In this document: positions 16,626 to 25,057 of the stretch, piece after piece | How positions within the stretch are numbered: the stretch's first letter is position 1 | How the letters are laid out: each line of letters begins with the position of its first letter | NCBI GenBank assembly: GCA_030652575.1 | Contig: JAUSQI010000119.1 | Coordinates: forward strand, 1-58,023 | Length of the DNA: 58,023 nucleotides | Source of the DNA: Stagnimonas sp. | GTDB lineage: Bacteria; Pseudomonadota; Gammaproteobacteria; Nevskiales; Nevskiaceae | Direction: 5' to 3' | Made by a program: the position numbers and the translations under genes | The notes under the pieces: generated by a model | What the model was told of the DNA's origin: nothing | What the model saw: the letters and a program-made list of their open reading frames with translations, nothing else | Database searches by the model: none

Positions 16626-17112
16626 CGACATACCTCGAATCAAAGGAATCCGGGTGCGGTGTCCACACCCAGAAGAAACCATCGGGCAGCACGCCCTCCG
16701 GGCCGGGCTGCAAGGGCTGCCCCTTGAGCGAATGGGCTTTGGCGGTTGCCAGGTGCTGGCCGTTGACGAAGAACTCAGCGTCGCGCCGCTCGATGTGGTC
16801 GCCGCCGATGCCCTTCACCTGCTTCACGAAGAACATGCCGTCGCGGGTGTAGCGGTTGCGCGGCGGGTAGAAGGCGATGAGCTGGTCGCGCTGTGGCAGC
16901 TCACTCACGCGGATGACATAGAGAAAGCCCGGCAGGCTGTCCGAACTATTGAAGGCCAGCCGCACCCAGGGCCGCATCCCAATCAGCATCAAGCTGCCTG
17001 CAACAGACCAAGCCACCAGTGCGACGATGAAGCGCCGGTTCTTGGCGATGCTGGCCGCGCGGGTGGCGGCTTCATCCATGCCGGGCAGCGCGGTGATGTT
17101 TTGGCTGCTCAT
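16570..17112 (-). CDS. trhF: Conjugative transfer signal peptidase (TraF/TrhF, S26 family)
   Basis: A 180-residue membrane protease of the S26 type. A transmembrane segment (about 28-45) is followed by the catalytic serine box SSDSLPGFLY and the lysine box MFFVKQVKGIGGD. In R27/SXT systems the homologous TrhF/TraF processes the pilin or other transfer proteins. It starts in an ATGA overlap with trbI. The name trhF separates it from the thioredoxin-like TraF at 11306. Confidence 0.9.
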   Translation of the reverse strand: MSSQNITALPGMDEAATRAASIAKNRRFIVALVAWSVAGSLMLIGMRPWVRLAFNSSDSLPGFLYVIRVSELPQRDQLIAFYPPRNRYTRDGMFFVKQVKGIGGDHIERRDAEFFVNGQHLATAKAHSLKGQPLQPGPEGVLPDGFFWVWTPHPDSFDSRYVDVGWIAADRVLGRAYRLL

Positions 17113-17471
17113 GGCTTGCTGCCTTCTGACACCGCAAGCCGCGCTTCGAGGCGGCTGCGCACCGTCACGGTTAGATCGGTTGCGCCGCGAACTACGGCCC
17201 CGCTGGCGAAAACCACCGCGCCGTAGTCCTTCGCCACGGTGTCGAGTTCGACATCGAGCGCGCGGGCAAAGCGTTCCGCCGCAACCGCCCGCTGTCCCGG
17301 ATCATCCAGTTGCGAGGAGAGGGTCATCACCTGTGCGGTGATGAGTTCTTCCACGCGCACGGAGACGAACACCGGCGCGGGCGCGATGAGCCGCTGCGCC
17401 GCCACAACGCCAGCGGCAGCAATCAGCCCACCGGCCAGCCCGGAGCACAGCGCGAGCACGAGCGGCTTCAT
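17109..17471 (-). CDS. trbI: F-type transfer protein TrbI
   Basis: A 120-residue protein with one N-terminal membrane segment (about 5-25) and a helical periplasmic part. Size, topology and position between traC and the peptidase/traW genes fit F TrbI (about 128 residues), which influences pilus outgrowth and retraction. It overlaps traC and the peptidase gene by four bases each. There is no catalytic motif; the call rests on synteny and topology. Confidence 0.8.
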   Translation of the reverse strand: MKPLVLALCSGLAGGLIAAAGVVAAQRLIAPAPVFVSVRVEELITAQVMTLSSQLDDPGQRAVAAERFARALDVELDTVAKDYGAVVFASGAVVRGATDLTVTVRSRLEARLAVSEGSKP

Positions 17472-20023
17472 CGCTGCGCTCCGCGCCGCACCAGTTCTTC
17501 CACGGCCCAGACCAGGCTCTTGCCTGCCTTCTCGGCATCGCGGATGAACTGAAACTCGTCGGCCTTCGTCGAGTAGAGCTTCTCCGCGAAGGGATCAACC
17601 ACCAGCCTTCCGATGGAAACTCCGGCAGGGCCTTTCACGGCAATCTCGGAATACTTGCCCTGCACGGTGTCCACACCGCGCAGCAGTTCTTCCAGGCTGT
17701 CGTCCATGTGCAGCAGACCCTTCTGACGAACCTGCGCGAGCGACTCCGGCTTCTGTCGCAGCAGGAACAGGAAGTCGGCGTTCTCCAGTGCCGCCTGACT
17801 GATCGGCGATTTGTAGTAGTCGCCGATGCCCTGCGTGACGGTCATAAACGCACCGCCGTATTTGCGGGCCGTGCGATAGCCGCGTTCGATGAACTTGCCC
17901 GCCTGACCCTGGCCCATGAGCTGCCAGGCTTCATCAATGATCGCCAGCTTTCTGAGCTTGCGGTCGTGCAGATACATCTCCTCGGTGATGCGCAGCATCA
18001 GGGTGAGCAGCACCACGCTTTGCAGATCGGGCGTGTTGACCAGATCGTCCAGTTCCAGCACCACGAAGGGATTGGATAGATCAATGTTGGCGCGGCCCTC
18101 GAAGAACACGCCGTAGCCGCCGTCGCGGGTATAGGGATAGAGCATCACCGACAGTTCGCGCTGCGCTGGTTCGTAGGCGCTGGCCAGCTCTGCCGCGACC
18201 GCAGTGATGGTCGAGTCCGGCCCGTGCTTACGCCACACCGCGACGATGGCCTGTTCGAGATAAGAGAGTTGCGCGCTGTCGAGCGGTGTCACCGGCGAGG
18301 CCATCTGCGAAAGCAGTTGCTTGAGCAGCGGCAGCTCCTCCGACAGCTCGTCGTGATTCACCCGTGAGAAGGGGTTGATGTTGAGGCCCGACGTGCGCGT
18401 GAACTTGAGATAGCTGCCGCGCAGCAGGCCGCAGAGGTTGCGGTAACTTTCGCCCGCGTCGATCACCGACACGCGCCCGCCAGTGCCCATCACGCTGGTC
18501 GCCAGCTCTTGCGTGAAGAAGCTCTTGCCCGCGCCGGAGGTGGCCGCGCAGGCGATATTGAAATTGCCCTTGGTGTTGTCGAAAGGGTCAACGAACTGCA
18601 CCTGCCCACGACGGCCCAGCAGCAACAGCAGCGGACTGCCGGTGCCTTTCCACTCACCAACGACCGGCGCGGTGTTGATGCAACTCCAGGTCAGCATCGA
18701 GCGGAAGAAGCGCAGCTTTTTCAGCTCGGCTATGAAGGCAGGGCCGGTGCTCATCGGCAGCGCGGCGAGGAAGGAATGCAGGACTGAAAAGCGATCCTTC
18801 GCCAACTGCCAGCCGCGTGACTCGAACACGGCGCGCATCCGCTGCTCGCAGTATTCCTCCTGTCCCAGCGGCGCAAACAGCACGATCTGAAAATGGCCTT
18901 GCAGCAGTTTGTGGCCTTCTTCCAGCGACTTGATGACGAAATCCCAATCCTTCTTGCGCTCGCGCCAGGCCGGGACGAACTTGCCCATCGGTGTATCGGT
19001 CATCTGGGTGGCACGGGCACTCTTGAGCTTGGCGGCACCGGCGGCGGCGACCGGATCGCCGACGACGATGGTCTGCGTGTAAAGCACCGGGCATGGCAGG
19101 CGCAGCGTGTTGTTGGTAAGCGCGCCAATCAGTTCGCCCATCTGCCAGCCGGGCCATTCAAGAGGGTAGTTGCGCACCGACCAGGGCAGCACGCTGATGT
19201 TGAACTCGCCATGCACCAGCGAGGCCGAATCGCGCCCAACCAGCAACAGGCTGTCGCGGTCTGCGACTTGCTCTGCCAAGGGGCGTGACTTGTCCCAGTG
19301 CAGCGGGAACCGCTTGCCCGGCTGCGGGTTGAGCATCGTGTCTATCAACCGCACGAAAGCATCCGGGCTGATCTCCGTCGCATTGAGCTTGGCGCTCAAC
19401 AGCAGGCCCTTGTATGCCTCGCGGGTGCGTTGCAGCCATTCGAGTTCGGCGTCTTCGACGCCGTTCGCGCCGATGGGCCGTGCCACGCTAATGAACAGCC
19501 GCCAGTCCTTGAGCACGAAGGGCTGATCGGTGAGCAGTGACGACCAATTGCCGGTGCCGAGGTAGTCCGCGCGCTTGGCGGCGAGCGTCTCGAAAATCTC
19601 CGACCGCTCTCCGGCGCGGCCATGACGTGCGCTCTGCCACTGGTCGAGCAGCGGTTGCACGTTGGGGTCGCTGTAGAGCACCAACTGCACCACGGTGTTG
19701 TCTTTCAGGCCCTGGGTGAGCAGGCCGGACAGGGTGTTCAAGGCCGAGCGATCCAGGCCGACGGCGGGCATCACTTCGAGCAGGAAGGCCACGCTGTCGC
19801 TGTTCCACCAAAGCTGCGTGTCCGGGTCGTAGGACTCGTAAGGCAGCAGGCTGGAAAGCGCGCGTGCGGAGGCGATGCGCGAGGTCTCGCGCAGGCTCGG
19901 CGGCAACTGCCCGGCGGCATACAGCTCACCAGGAGGTTCTTCGGCCAGCCAGCGCCGAGCCTCACCGCCGATTCGCGCCTTAAGGCGGGCGAGCGCCGAG
20001 GCGTTCAGTGCGCGACTGTCCAT
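17468..20023 (-). CDS. traC: T4SS ATPase TraC (VirB4 class)
   Basis: An 851-residue cytoplasmic ATPase that powers pilus assembly. Walker A is TSGAGKS (495-501) and the Walker B region is AIIDEAWQL (Asp-Glu-Ala-Trp at 697-700). An N-terminal VirB4-like domain precedes them. F TraC is 875 residues. The start ATG 20023 gives MDSRALNAS and overlaps traV by 19 bases; the frame is open upstream but that stretch lies inside traV and traB. Confidence 0.94.
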   Translation of the reverse strand: MDSRALNASALARLKARIGGEARRWLAEEPPGELYAAGQLPPSLRETSRIASARALSSLLPYESYDPDTQLWWNSDSVAFLLEVMPAVGLDRSALNTLSGLLTQGLKDNTVVQLVLYSDPNVQPLLDQWQSARHGRAGERSEIFETLAAKRADYLGTGNWSSLLTDQPFVLKDWRLFISVARPIGANGVEDAELEWLQRTREAYKGLLLSAKLNATEISPDAFVRLIDTMLNPQPGKRFPLHWDKSRPLAEQVADRDSLLLVGRDSASLVHGEFNISVLPWSVRNYPLEWPGWQMGELIGALTNNTLRLPCPVLYTQTIVVGDPVAAAGAAKLKSARATQMTDTPMGKFVPAWRERKKDWDFVIKSLEEGHKLLQGHFQIVLFAPLGQEEYCEQRMRAVFESRGWQLAKDRFSVLHSFLAALPMSTGPAFIAELKKLRFFRSMLTWSCINTAPVVGEWKGTGSPLLLLLGRRGQVQFVDPFDNTKGNFNIACAATSGAGKSFFTQELATSVMGTGGRVSVIDAGESYRNLCGLLRGSYLKFTRTSGLNINPFSRVNHDELSEELPLLKQLLSQMASPVTPLDSAQLSYLEQAIVAVWRKHGPDSTITAVAAELASAYEPAQRELSVMLYPYTRDGGYGVFFEGRANIDLSNPFVVLELDDLVNTPDLQSVVLLTLMLRITEEMYLHDRKLRKLAIIDEAWQLMGQGQAGKFIERGYRTARKYGGAFMTVTQGIGDYYKSPISQAALENADFLFLLRQKPESLAQVRQKGLLHMDDSLEELLRGVDTVQGKYSEIAVKGPAGVSIGRLVVDPFAEKLYSTKADEFQFIRDAEKAGKSLVWAVEELVRRGAQR

Positions 20024-20355
20024 GCGCCACGATCCAGTCGGAGATAGAGATAGCCACCGGCATTGAGGTCGCCGCCGTCGTCCTCCCAGGGCAGCACCAA
20101 CACGCGCACGACGCGCGGGCGTGTCAGCAGTGCATCGCCGGGATTCGGCGCGGCCATCGGCGCGACGGGATTGGTGACGGGTAATGGCTCTGAGGCAGCG
20201 GTCTTCGCCGACTGCATCTTCAAGGAGTCCTCGAACACACGGCTCACGGTGCGGCAGCCACCGGCAGACAGCGGCACACCGCAGGAATAGCGTGGCTCGC
20301 TGACACAGGCGGTAAGCGAGAGCAGCGCGACGCAGGAAACACGCAGGGTTTTCAT
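20005..20355 (-). CDS. traV: Outer-membrane lipoprotein TraV
   Basis: A 116-residue lipoprotein: signal sequence ending in the lipobox SLTAC with the lipidated cysteine at 17, then CGVPLSAGGC, the Cys pair common in TraV. It corresponds to VirB7-type components of the TraV-TraK-TraB core complex. It is short compared with F TraV (about 171 residues). It overlaps traB (ATGA) and traC (19 bases). Confidence 0.87.
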   Translation of the reverse strand: MKTLRVSCVALLSLTACVSEPRYSCGVPLSAGGCRTVSRVFEDSLKMQSAKTAASEPLPVTNPVAPMAAPNPGDALLTRPRVVRVLVLPWEDDGGDLNAGGYLYLRLDRGAWTVAH

Positions 20356-21683
20356 CCGGTCTCCGGTGCGCGGGGCCGCGCGTGACTGTTGCGCTCGAAG
20401 GCTTCGCCGAGCGTGACGGCATCGGTGAGGACGATCTCGCCAATGCGGGCGGAGTCCACTTCGATGATGGGATACAGCTCGTTGGCGCGCTCGATGTAGA
20501 AGTCGGCGACTTTTTCGAGCGCATTGGAAACGCCAGTGGCAACGCCGGTCTTGGCGATGTCCGCCGGATCAACCGTCTGCACCGTGCCGAGCGGGCTGGT
20601 TGCGACCTGCGCGTAAGACTGGGCGATGGAGCTGCCGAGACCGCTGGCAATGCCCGCGAACAGGGCGCGTGCAATCAACTGGCCTTGCTTGCTGACCACC
20701 TTGCCGCGAAAGCCGTTCTTGCCGTCTTCGCCGGTGACGTAGCCCTTCAAGGTGAGGTCGAGCACTTCGCCGGTTTTCATCACGCAGGAGAGTTTTTCGA
20801 GCCGCATGTAGGCGCGCTCGGCGGACAGATCGCCGTAGGCCGCAGCGGTGACGAAGCACTCCTTGACGCGGCTGCGGTAGTGGTTGGGCAGCTGCGCGAG
20901 TTCCATCACCCGCAGCAACACGGGGTGCGGATTGGTACGAGCCAGCCCGCCGGTGGGGGCGTCCACACCGGAGAGCAGCACTGCGCGTGCAAACGCGCCG
21001 GTGGGCAACGTGTTGTGAACGGTGGCCACCGGCGCGGTGGGCTTGGCGGCTGGTGCCTTGGTTTTATCTTCGGCTGCGCCGATGCGCACGCTCAGGATGG
21101 CCGGGCCAATCGGCGCAGTATTGGCGGCGCTGCCCGCGCGCGCGGCAGGTGGCACCAGCGGTTGTGACGGGAAGCCACTTGCGGCATTGCGTGCGCTGGG
21201 TGGAGGCGGAGGCAGTAGCGCTGGACGGCGCACCGTGGGTTCCGATGTGCCATGCGAAGCACCTGGCGCTGACTTGCTCGCGGTGTCATCCGGAGTCGCA
21301 AAACTGTCGAACGCGGGCGAGCTTTGCGCATCGCCTCCCGACGGGGGCGGAAGGGCGTTGCCGCCGCGCTGCATCTGATCGCGCATGGCTTTCAGCTCGC
21401 GTTCCAGCTCCTTGTTGCGCTCGTCGAGTCCACGCAGGCGCGTCTCGGAACGCTCGATCCAGACTTCATTCGGGTCGAGGTTGGCGCCGGGCGTGCGGTA
21501 GCTGCGCAGCACGTCCTGTTTGGGGTCAACCTTGCTGGCTTCCGTGACCTTGCGCTTGGGGTCGGTAAGCCAGAGGCCAAACACCACCACGCCCACCAGC
21601 AGCCCAATGGCTGCGAGCACCAGCACCATCTGCTTGCGCTTGATCGGCGAGCCGCCTTCCAGCCGGGGTAGCGAGACGCTCAC
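20352..21683 (-). CDS. traB: T4SS core-complex protein TraB (VirB10 class)
   Basis: A 443-residue envelope-spanning protein with one membrane helix (about 17-40), a coiled-coil stretch (about 80-112, KELERELKAMRDQMQRGG), a Pro-rich linker and a C-terminal VirB10/TrbI-like domain (about 230-420). It would bridge inner and outer membranes in complex with TraK and TraV. It uses a GTG start in a GTGA overlap with the traK stop. Confidence 0.92.
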   Translation of the reverse strand: MSVSLPRLEGGSPIKRKQMVLVLAAIGLLVGVVVFGLWLTDPKRKVTEASKVDPKQDVLRSYRTPGANLDPNEVWIERSETRLRGLDERNKELERELKAMRDQMQRGGNALPPPSGGDAQSSPAFDSFATPDDTASKSAPGASHGTSEPTVRRPALLPPPPPSARNAASGFPSQPLVPPAARAGSAANTAPIGPAILSVRIGAAEDKTKAPAAKPTAPVATVHNTLPTGAFARAVLLSGVDAPTGGLARTNPHPVLLRVMELAQLPNHYRSRVKECFVTAAAYGDLSAERAYMRLEKLSCVMKTGEVLDLTLKGYVTGEDGKNGFRGKVVSKQGQLIARALFAGIASGLGSSIAQSYAQVATSPLGTVQTVDPADIAKTGVATGVSNALEKVADFYIERANELYPIIEVDSARIGEIVLTDAVTLGEAFERNSHARPRAPETG

Positions 21684-22396
21684 GGCTTGGCATCCCGCAG
21701 CAGCAGGATGGGCGTGGCGTCCTGCGGAGCCAGCACCTGAACCGGCACGGCGACCGCGCGCACGTCGGGATACAGCGCCTCGAACTCGTGCTCGTCCAAT
21801 CGCAGTTCAGCCGACGAGACGTTGCGCAGCGAGAGTTCTTCACCGATGAAGGCTTCGCACCGCCAGCGGCGAACGATCTCCACATAGCTCTCTCGCCACA
21901 ATGGAATGGCGCGGCCCACGGCCTCCAGCGTGCAGCCCTCGGCAGCTTCGCTGCTGCCATCGAGCATCGCGCGGATCTGCACCTTGATCCGATCTACATA
22001 GGGCGTGGCCGGGCCGCTCGCGGGCGCTGCGGCCTTGTGAACACCTTGCGGCTTCAGCAATACCGTCTGCGCCGGAAGGTCAGCGACCGTCGCCGTCAGT
22101 GTGTAGACCGCGCCCGTCGCATCGCGCACGAACAGGCTGAAGGCTTGCCCGACGGGTGCGCCTTCCACAGGCCGGATGAAGGCTTCGCCGCTCTCATCGT
22201 CGGCCTGCACGGTGAACTGGCCGTCCACGCCCCAGACGCGGGCGAGCTTGCCGCCATCGGCCAGTGCCAGCCGCGTCAGCTCGCGTTGCGAGACCGTCAC
22301 CGGCACGGTCGCGCCATCGCGCACGACGATTTCCTGCGCGGCCTGCGCGAGGTTAGTGAGTGTCAGGAGCAGCAGGAGTGAAAGGATTGCCTTCAT
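21680..22396 (-). CDS. traK: T4SS outer-membrane core protein TraK
   Basis: A 238-residue exported protein with signal peptide MKAILSLLLLLTLTNLAQA and a beta-rich body with the TraK/VirB9-like pattern (VVRDGATVPVTVSQRELTRL near the N terminus). It forms the outer-membrane ring with TraV and TraB. It overlaps traE by 44 bases and traB by four. Confidence 0.9.
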   Translation of the reverse strand: MKAILSLLLLLTLTNLAQAAQEIVVRDGATVPVTVSQRELTRLALADGGKLARVWGVDGQFTVQADDESGEAFIRPVEGAPVGQAFSLFVRDATGAVYTLTATVADLPAQTVLLKPQGVHKAAAPASGPATPYVDRIKVQIRAMLDGSSEAAEGCTLEAVGRAIPLWRESYVEIVRRWRCEAFIGEELSLRNVSSAELRLDEHEFEALYPDVRAVAVPVQVLAPQDATPILLLRDAKP

Positions 22397-22949
22397 TGGC
22401 TGCCTCGTTGAACTCGGCGACGAATAGCCGCCCGTTTCGGTAGGAAAGACGCATGGCGAATACCGCGCGCCGCCGCCCGGTGACTTGCTCGCCGACCATC
22501 GTCACCAGGTCGCCGGTGATGGCGATGCGCTGCTGCTTGTCGCGGATGCGCACCTCCACCGGGTAGAACACCGATGAGAGGTTGTTGCGCTTGATCTTCT
22601 CGGCCTCTGCCGAGAGCCGCGTGGCAAGTTCGCCGTGGGCTTCCGGGTCGGTGTAGCGCAGGAACAGCGCCACCTGGCCGTCGATGTTGTCCTTGGTGTA
22701 GGACAGCGCCAGACCCGTGAAGAAGGTCGCCATCATCTCCATGTATTCGGGGGCTACCTTGTCGCCCTGCACCCAGAACGCCTTCTCGATCACCGGCGGC
22801 GTGACGATGGTTTTTTCCTGCGTGCTGGTGGTTAGCACCTTGCAGGACAGCAGCAGGTTGGCGAACACCATTGCGAGTGCCGCCACCATCCACACATTGC
22901 GGCGATACACGGCTTCGGCGAGGGCCGACACATAGCGTCTGCGTTCCAC
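22353..22949 (-). CDS. traE: T4SS inner-membrane protein TraE (VirB5/VirB8-like position)
   Basis: A 198-residue protein with an N-terminal membrane segment (about 17-36) and a periplasmic domain; F TraE is 188 residues. The start is GTG 22949, two bases after the traL stop, giving the typical N terminus VERRRYVSALAEAVYRRN. It belongs to the conserved traL-traE-traK-traB block. Confidence 0.9.
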   Translation of the reverse strand: MERRRYVSALAEAVYRRNVWMVAALAMVFANLLLSCKVLTTSTQEKTIVTPPVIEKAFWVQGDKVAPEYMEMMATFFTGLALSYTKDNIDGQVALFLRYTDPEAHGELATRLSAEAEKIKRNNLSSVFYPVEVRIRDKQQRIAITGDLVTMVGEQVTGRRRAVFAMRLSYRNGRLFVAEFNEAANEGNPFTPAAPDTH

Positions 22950-22951
22950 CG

Positions 22952-23239
22952 TCAGCCCCCCACATACTCGCGGATGTTCGAGGGCGCACGGCTGCGCAGC
23001 CACCAGTCGCTGGGCGTCATCCAGTAGAGCGCCTTCATCAGCAGCCCGCGCCCGCCCTGGGCCTTGAGCCGGGCGTAGGCGCGGGCCAGCAGATAGCCTG
23101 CGAACAGGCCCGGCACGAGCTGGCCGAGAATGCCGAACAGGATGCCCGCGACGATCACGATGATCGCCTCGTCGAAGTTCCACATGAAGAACAGCGGCGG
23201 ATCGTCGAGCGTGCGCGGGATGACAAAGCGACCGTCCAC
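22952..23239 (-). CDS. traL: T4SS protein TraL
   Basis: A 95-residue membrane protein containing the family phrase FVIPRTLDDPPLFFMWNFDE and a hydrophobic segment (about 26-52). F TraL is 91 residues and acts in pilus assembly at the inner membrane. It starts at GTG 23239, eight bases after the traA stop. Confidence 0.9.
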   Translation of the reverse strand: MDGRFVIPRTLDDPPLFFMWNFDEAIIVIVAGILFGILGQLVPGLFAGYLLARAYARLKAQGGRGLLMKALYWMTPSDWWLRSRAPSNIREYVGG

Positions 23240-23247
23240 GGCGAGGC

Positions 23248-23568
23248 TCAGATGATGGCTGAGCCGAACACGTTGTCGATGATTGTCGGCCCCAGCGCGC
23301 CGAAGATGGCGAGGATCACGCCGATGATCGCGGGCAGTGCCGACCCGCTGGCCGCACCCAAGCCCAGACCGATGATGCCGCCGATGATGGCGATGCCGCG
23401 ACCGAGATAGCCCGTGGCCGCGTCATAGATGAACTGGTAGGCGGGCTGAAACTCGCCGCCGGTGGTGGAGGCGAAGCTCACCATCGGCATCAACAGCAGG
23501 GACACCAGCCAGAGTTCGGCGCGCTTGGTGGTGAGGCGGGTGAAAGTCCAGATGTTCGACAGCTTCAT
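23248..23568 (-). CDS. traA: Conjugative pilin TraA
   Basis: A 106-residue pilin precursor: a long signal region (about 1-34, ending MVSFAS), then two hydrophobic glycine-rich segments (about 55-77 and 79-98) around a short polar turn, as in F-type pilins. It lies directly before traL as in SXT/R27 systems and overlaps the preceding lipoprotein gene by four bases. The peptidase at 16570 may process it. Confidence 0.85.
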   Translation of the reverse strand: MKLSNIWTFTRLTTKRAELWLVSLLLMPMVSFASTTGGEFQPAYQFIYDAATGYLGRGIAIIGGIIGLGLGAASGSALPAIIGVILAIFGALGPTIIDNVFGSAII

Positions 23569-24251
23569 GGCAATGCTCCGGGTTCGGGTGAGGTGCGCGC
23601 GGTAGAAACGCCGTCGGATGCCGGGCGCGCGACGGCTTCCTCCGGTGGATGAAAATCGGGGGTGGTTTTGGGCGTGGCAGCCGTGCCGCTGGGCAGGTGC
23701 GTCACTTCGATGGCGACACGGCGCGCCGGGTCAGGTGCGACTTCGACGCGATGCTCGATTTGCGGGAACGGAATGCCCAGGTGCTGCAAGGCGTGATGCA
23801 CGGCTCGCACGCGGTCTTCACACAGGCGGCGTGAGGCGCGGGTTTCTTCGGCGTAGGCGGTGATGCGCAGTTGCGCGGCAGGGCTTGGCCCCCAGCTCGC
23901 GGCCCAGTGGCTCAGGGCCGCTTGTTCTGCGCTGCCCAGGCTGACCGACTTGAAGGCGAAGCGCAGTTCCGTGCGCGGCAAGGGTTGTGCGGGTTGAGCC
24001 GCTACAGAGCGCGGCGCGGCGGGGATCGCCATCACGGCTGGCCTGGCTTCGGCAGGTTCCATGCGGGTCTTCGCAGTCGTCGAAGGGCAATCAGTGCAGC
24101 GCCGCCACACCGCTTGCTGCACTGCATGACCCTCATCCGCAATCAGTTGCACCACCTGCACACGCGGCGGTGGCGCACGCTCAGGGAGCTGCGGGGCCTG
24201 TGCGCAGGCCGTCAGCAGTCCGCAGCAACTGACGATGAATGCGTTGCGCAT
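23565..24251 (-). CDS. OmpA-like lipoprotein of the transfer operon
   Basis: A 228-residue lipoprotein. The start ATG 24251 gives MRNAFIVSCCGLLTAC, a signal sequence with a lipobox cysteine at 16. A C-terminal OmpA-like peptidoglycan-binding domain covers about 95-175 (ELRFAFKSVSLGSAEQAAL, ITAYAEETRASRRLCEDRVRA). It probably anchors the conjugation apparatus to the cell wall. Its start lies 71 bases inside the transglycosylase gene, an unusually long overlap. Confidence 0.78.
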   Translation of the reverse strand: MRNAFIVSCCGLLTACAQAPQLPERAPPPRVQVVQLIADEGHAVQQAVWRRCTDCPSTTAKTRMEPAEARPAVMAIPAAPRSVAAQPAQPLPRTELRFAFKSVSLGSAEQAALSHWAASWGPSPAAQLRITAYAEETRASRRLCEDRVRAVHHALQHLGIPFPQIEHRVEVAPDPARRVAIEVTHLPSGTAATPKTTPDFHPPEEAVARPASDGVSTARTSPEPGALP

Positions 24252-24690
24252 AGCGTTCACGGCGCTGCTGCGCCGCTGCGCTGGCAGCCGTGCCCGCGTT
24301 GTAGGCACCCACGGCCTGCCAGCCGTAGCCATAGCGTGCGACGTTGCCTGCCAACACCCAGGCCCCGACCCAGATGGAGGTGCAAGGGTCGTAGAGCTGC
24401 GACGCACTGATCCCGCTGGATTCCAGCAGCGGCACCCATCGGGAATTGATCTGCATCAAGCCGATGTCCCAACTGCCATCGCGGTTGGCGGTGTTCAGGG
24501 CCGAGGCGTCCATCTGACTCTCGGTCTGCGCGATGGCAGTCAGTAGTGCCGGTGCGAGTCCGTAATGTTGTGCTGCGGCTTGGAAGCAGTCGGCATACGG
24601 CAGCGATTCGCGGGCCATTGTTGAGGGCGCACAGCACAGCAGGCCCAGCGCCATCGCGCATTGCCACTGCCTGTATTGGGGCCACTGCAT
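24181..24690 (-). CDS. Lytic transglycosylase (VirB1-like), first gene of the transfer operon
   Basis: A 169-residue exported SLT-type transglycosylase. A signal peptide is followed by the catalytic segment ALLTAIAQTESQMD with the glutamate in TESQ, and downstream GLMQINSRW and GAYNAG, the SLT-domain motifs. It would locally open peptidoglycan for channel assembly. The start is uncertain: ATG 24690 gives a clean signal peptide, ATG 24720 adds ten residues, and neither has an ideal ribosome site. Confidence 0.85.
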   Translation of the reverse strand: MQWPQYRQWQCAMALGLLCCAPSTMARESLPYADCFQAAAQHYGLAPALLTAIAQTESQMDASALNTANRDGSWDIGLMQINSRWVPLLESSGISASQLYDPCTSIWVGAWVLAGNVARYGYGWQAVGAYNAGTAASAAAQQRRERYAQRIHRQLLRTADGLRTGPAAP

Positions 24691-24805
24691 ATGCCATCGC
24701 AAATCCCGCTCCTTGTTCATCTGGCTAGCAGTGTCATCAGCAGCGGCATCGATTCGAAACGAAAAACCGCTGCGGCGTGCGCGCCGGTTTGTGCCAGCAA
24801 CGCGC

Positions 24806-24847
24806 AAAAAGAAACCCCGGTGGAATCGGATGACTCCACCGGGGTTT
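24806..24847 (-). terminator. Intrinsic terminator in the leader of the transfer operon (candidate attenuator)
   Basis: AAACCCCGGTGGA (24812-24824) and TCCACCGGGGTTT (24835-24847) form a perfect 13-base stem with a ten-base loop. On the minus strand the stem is followed by TTTCTTTTTG, the pattern of a strong intrinsic terminator. No minus-strand gene ends upstream of it, so it would act within the leader of the transfer operon. Confidence 0.7.
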
Positions 24848-24997
24848 AGCAGGCCCGGAGCGTGTCGAGCGGTCATGGTGCTGCCGACCACAGATTCGAC
24901 ATGCCGATGCCGCAACGACAGCGAAAACCACCACGCGCGGCGTCGCGGTTTCGGATGGCTCGCACCCGCCGAGGGATGCGATGAAGGCGCCGGTTCA

Positions 24998-25032
24998 AAC
25001 GTAGAACCCTAGAACGTATGACCCGTAATACG
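24998..25032 (+). promoter_or_regulatory. Repeats before kfrA, candidate KfrA operator
   Basis: Two direct repeats at a 15-base step, AACGTAGAACCC (24998-25009) and AACGTATGACCC (25013-25024), overlap an inverted repeat CGTAT (25015-25019) with ATACG (25028-25032). They end 25 bases before the kfrA start. KfrA proteins of plasmids repress their own promoter, so this is a plausible operator. Confidence 0.45.
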
Positions 25033-25057
25033 AACACAACGAATGAAAGGAGTTGCC

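Larger units (their letters stand above)
24691..25057 (-). promoter_or_regulatory. Divergent control region between the transfer operon and kfrA
   Basis: This 367-base gap separates the two outward-reading units and must hold the transfer operon promoter. I see no convincing gene in it. It contains a strong hairpin with a T-tract on the minus strand (24806-24847) and repeated motifs next to kfrA (24998-25032), listed separately. No clear -10/-35 pair stands out. Confidence 0.6.
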
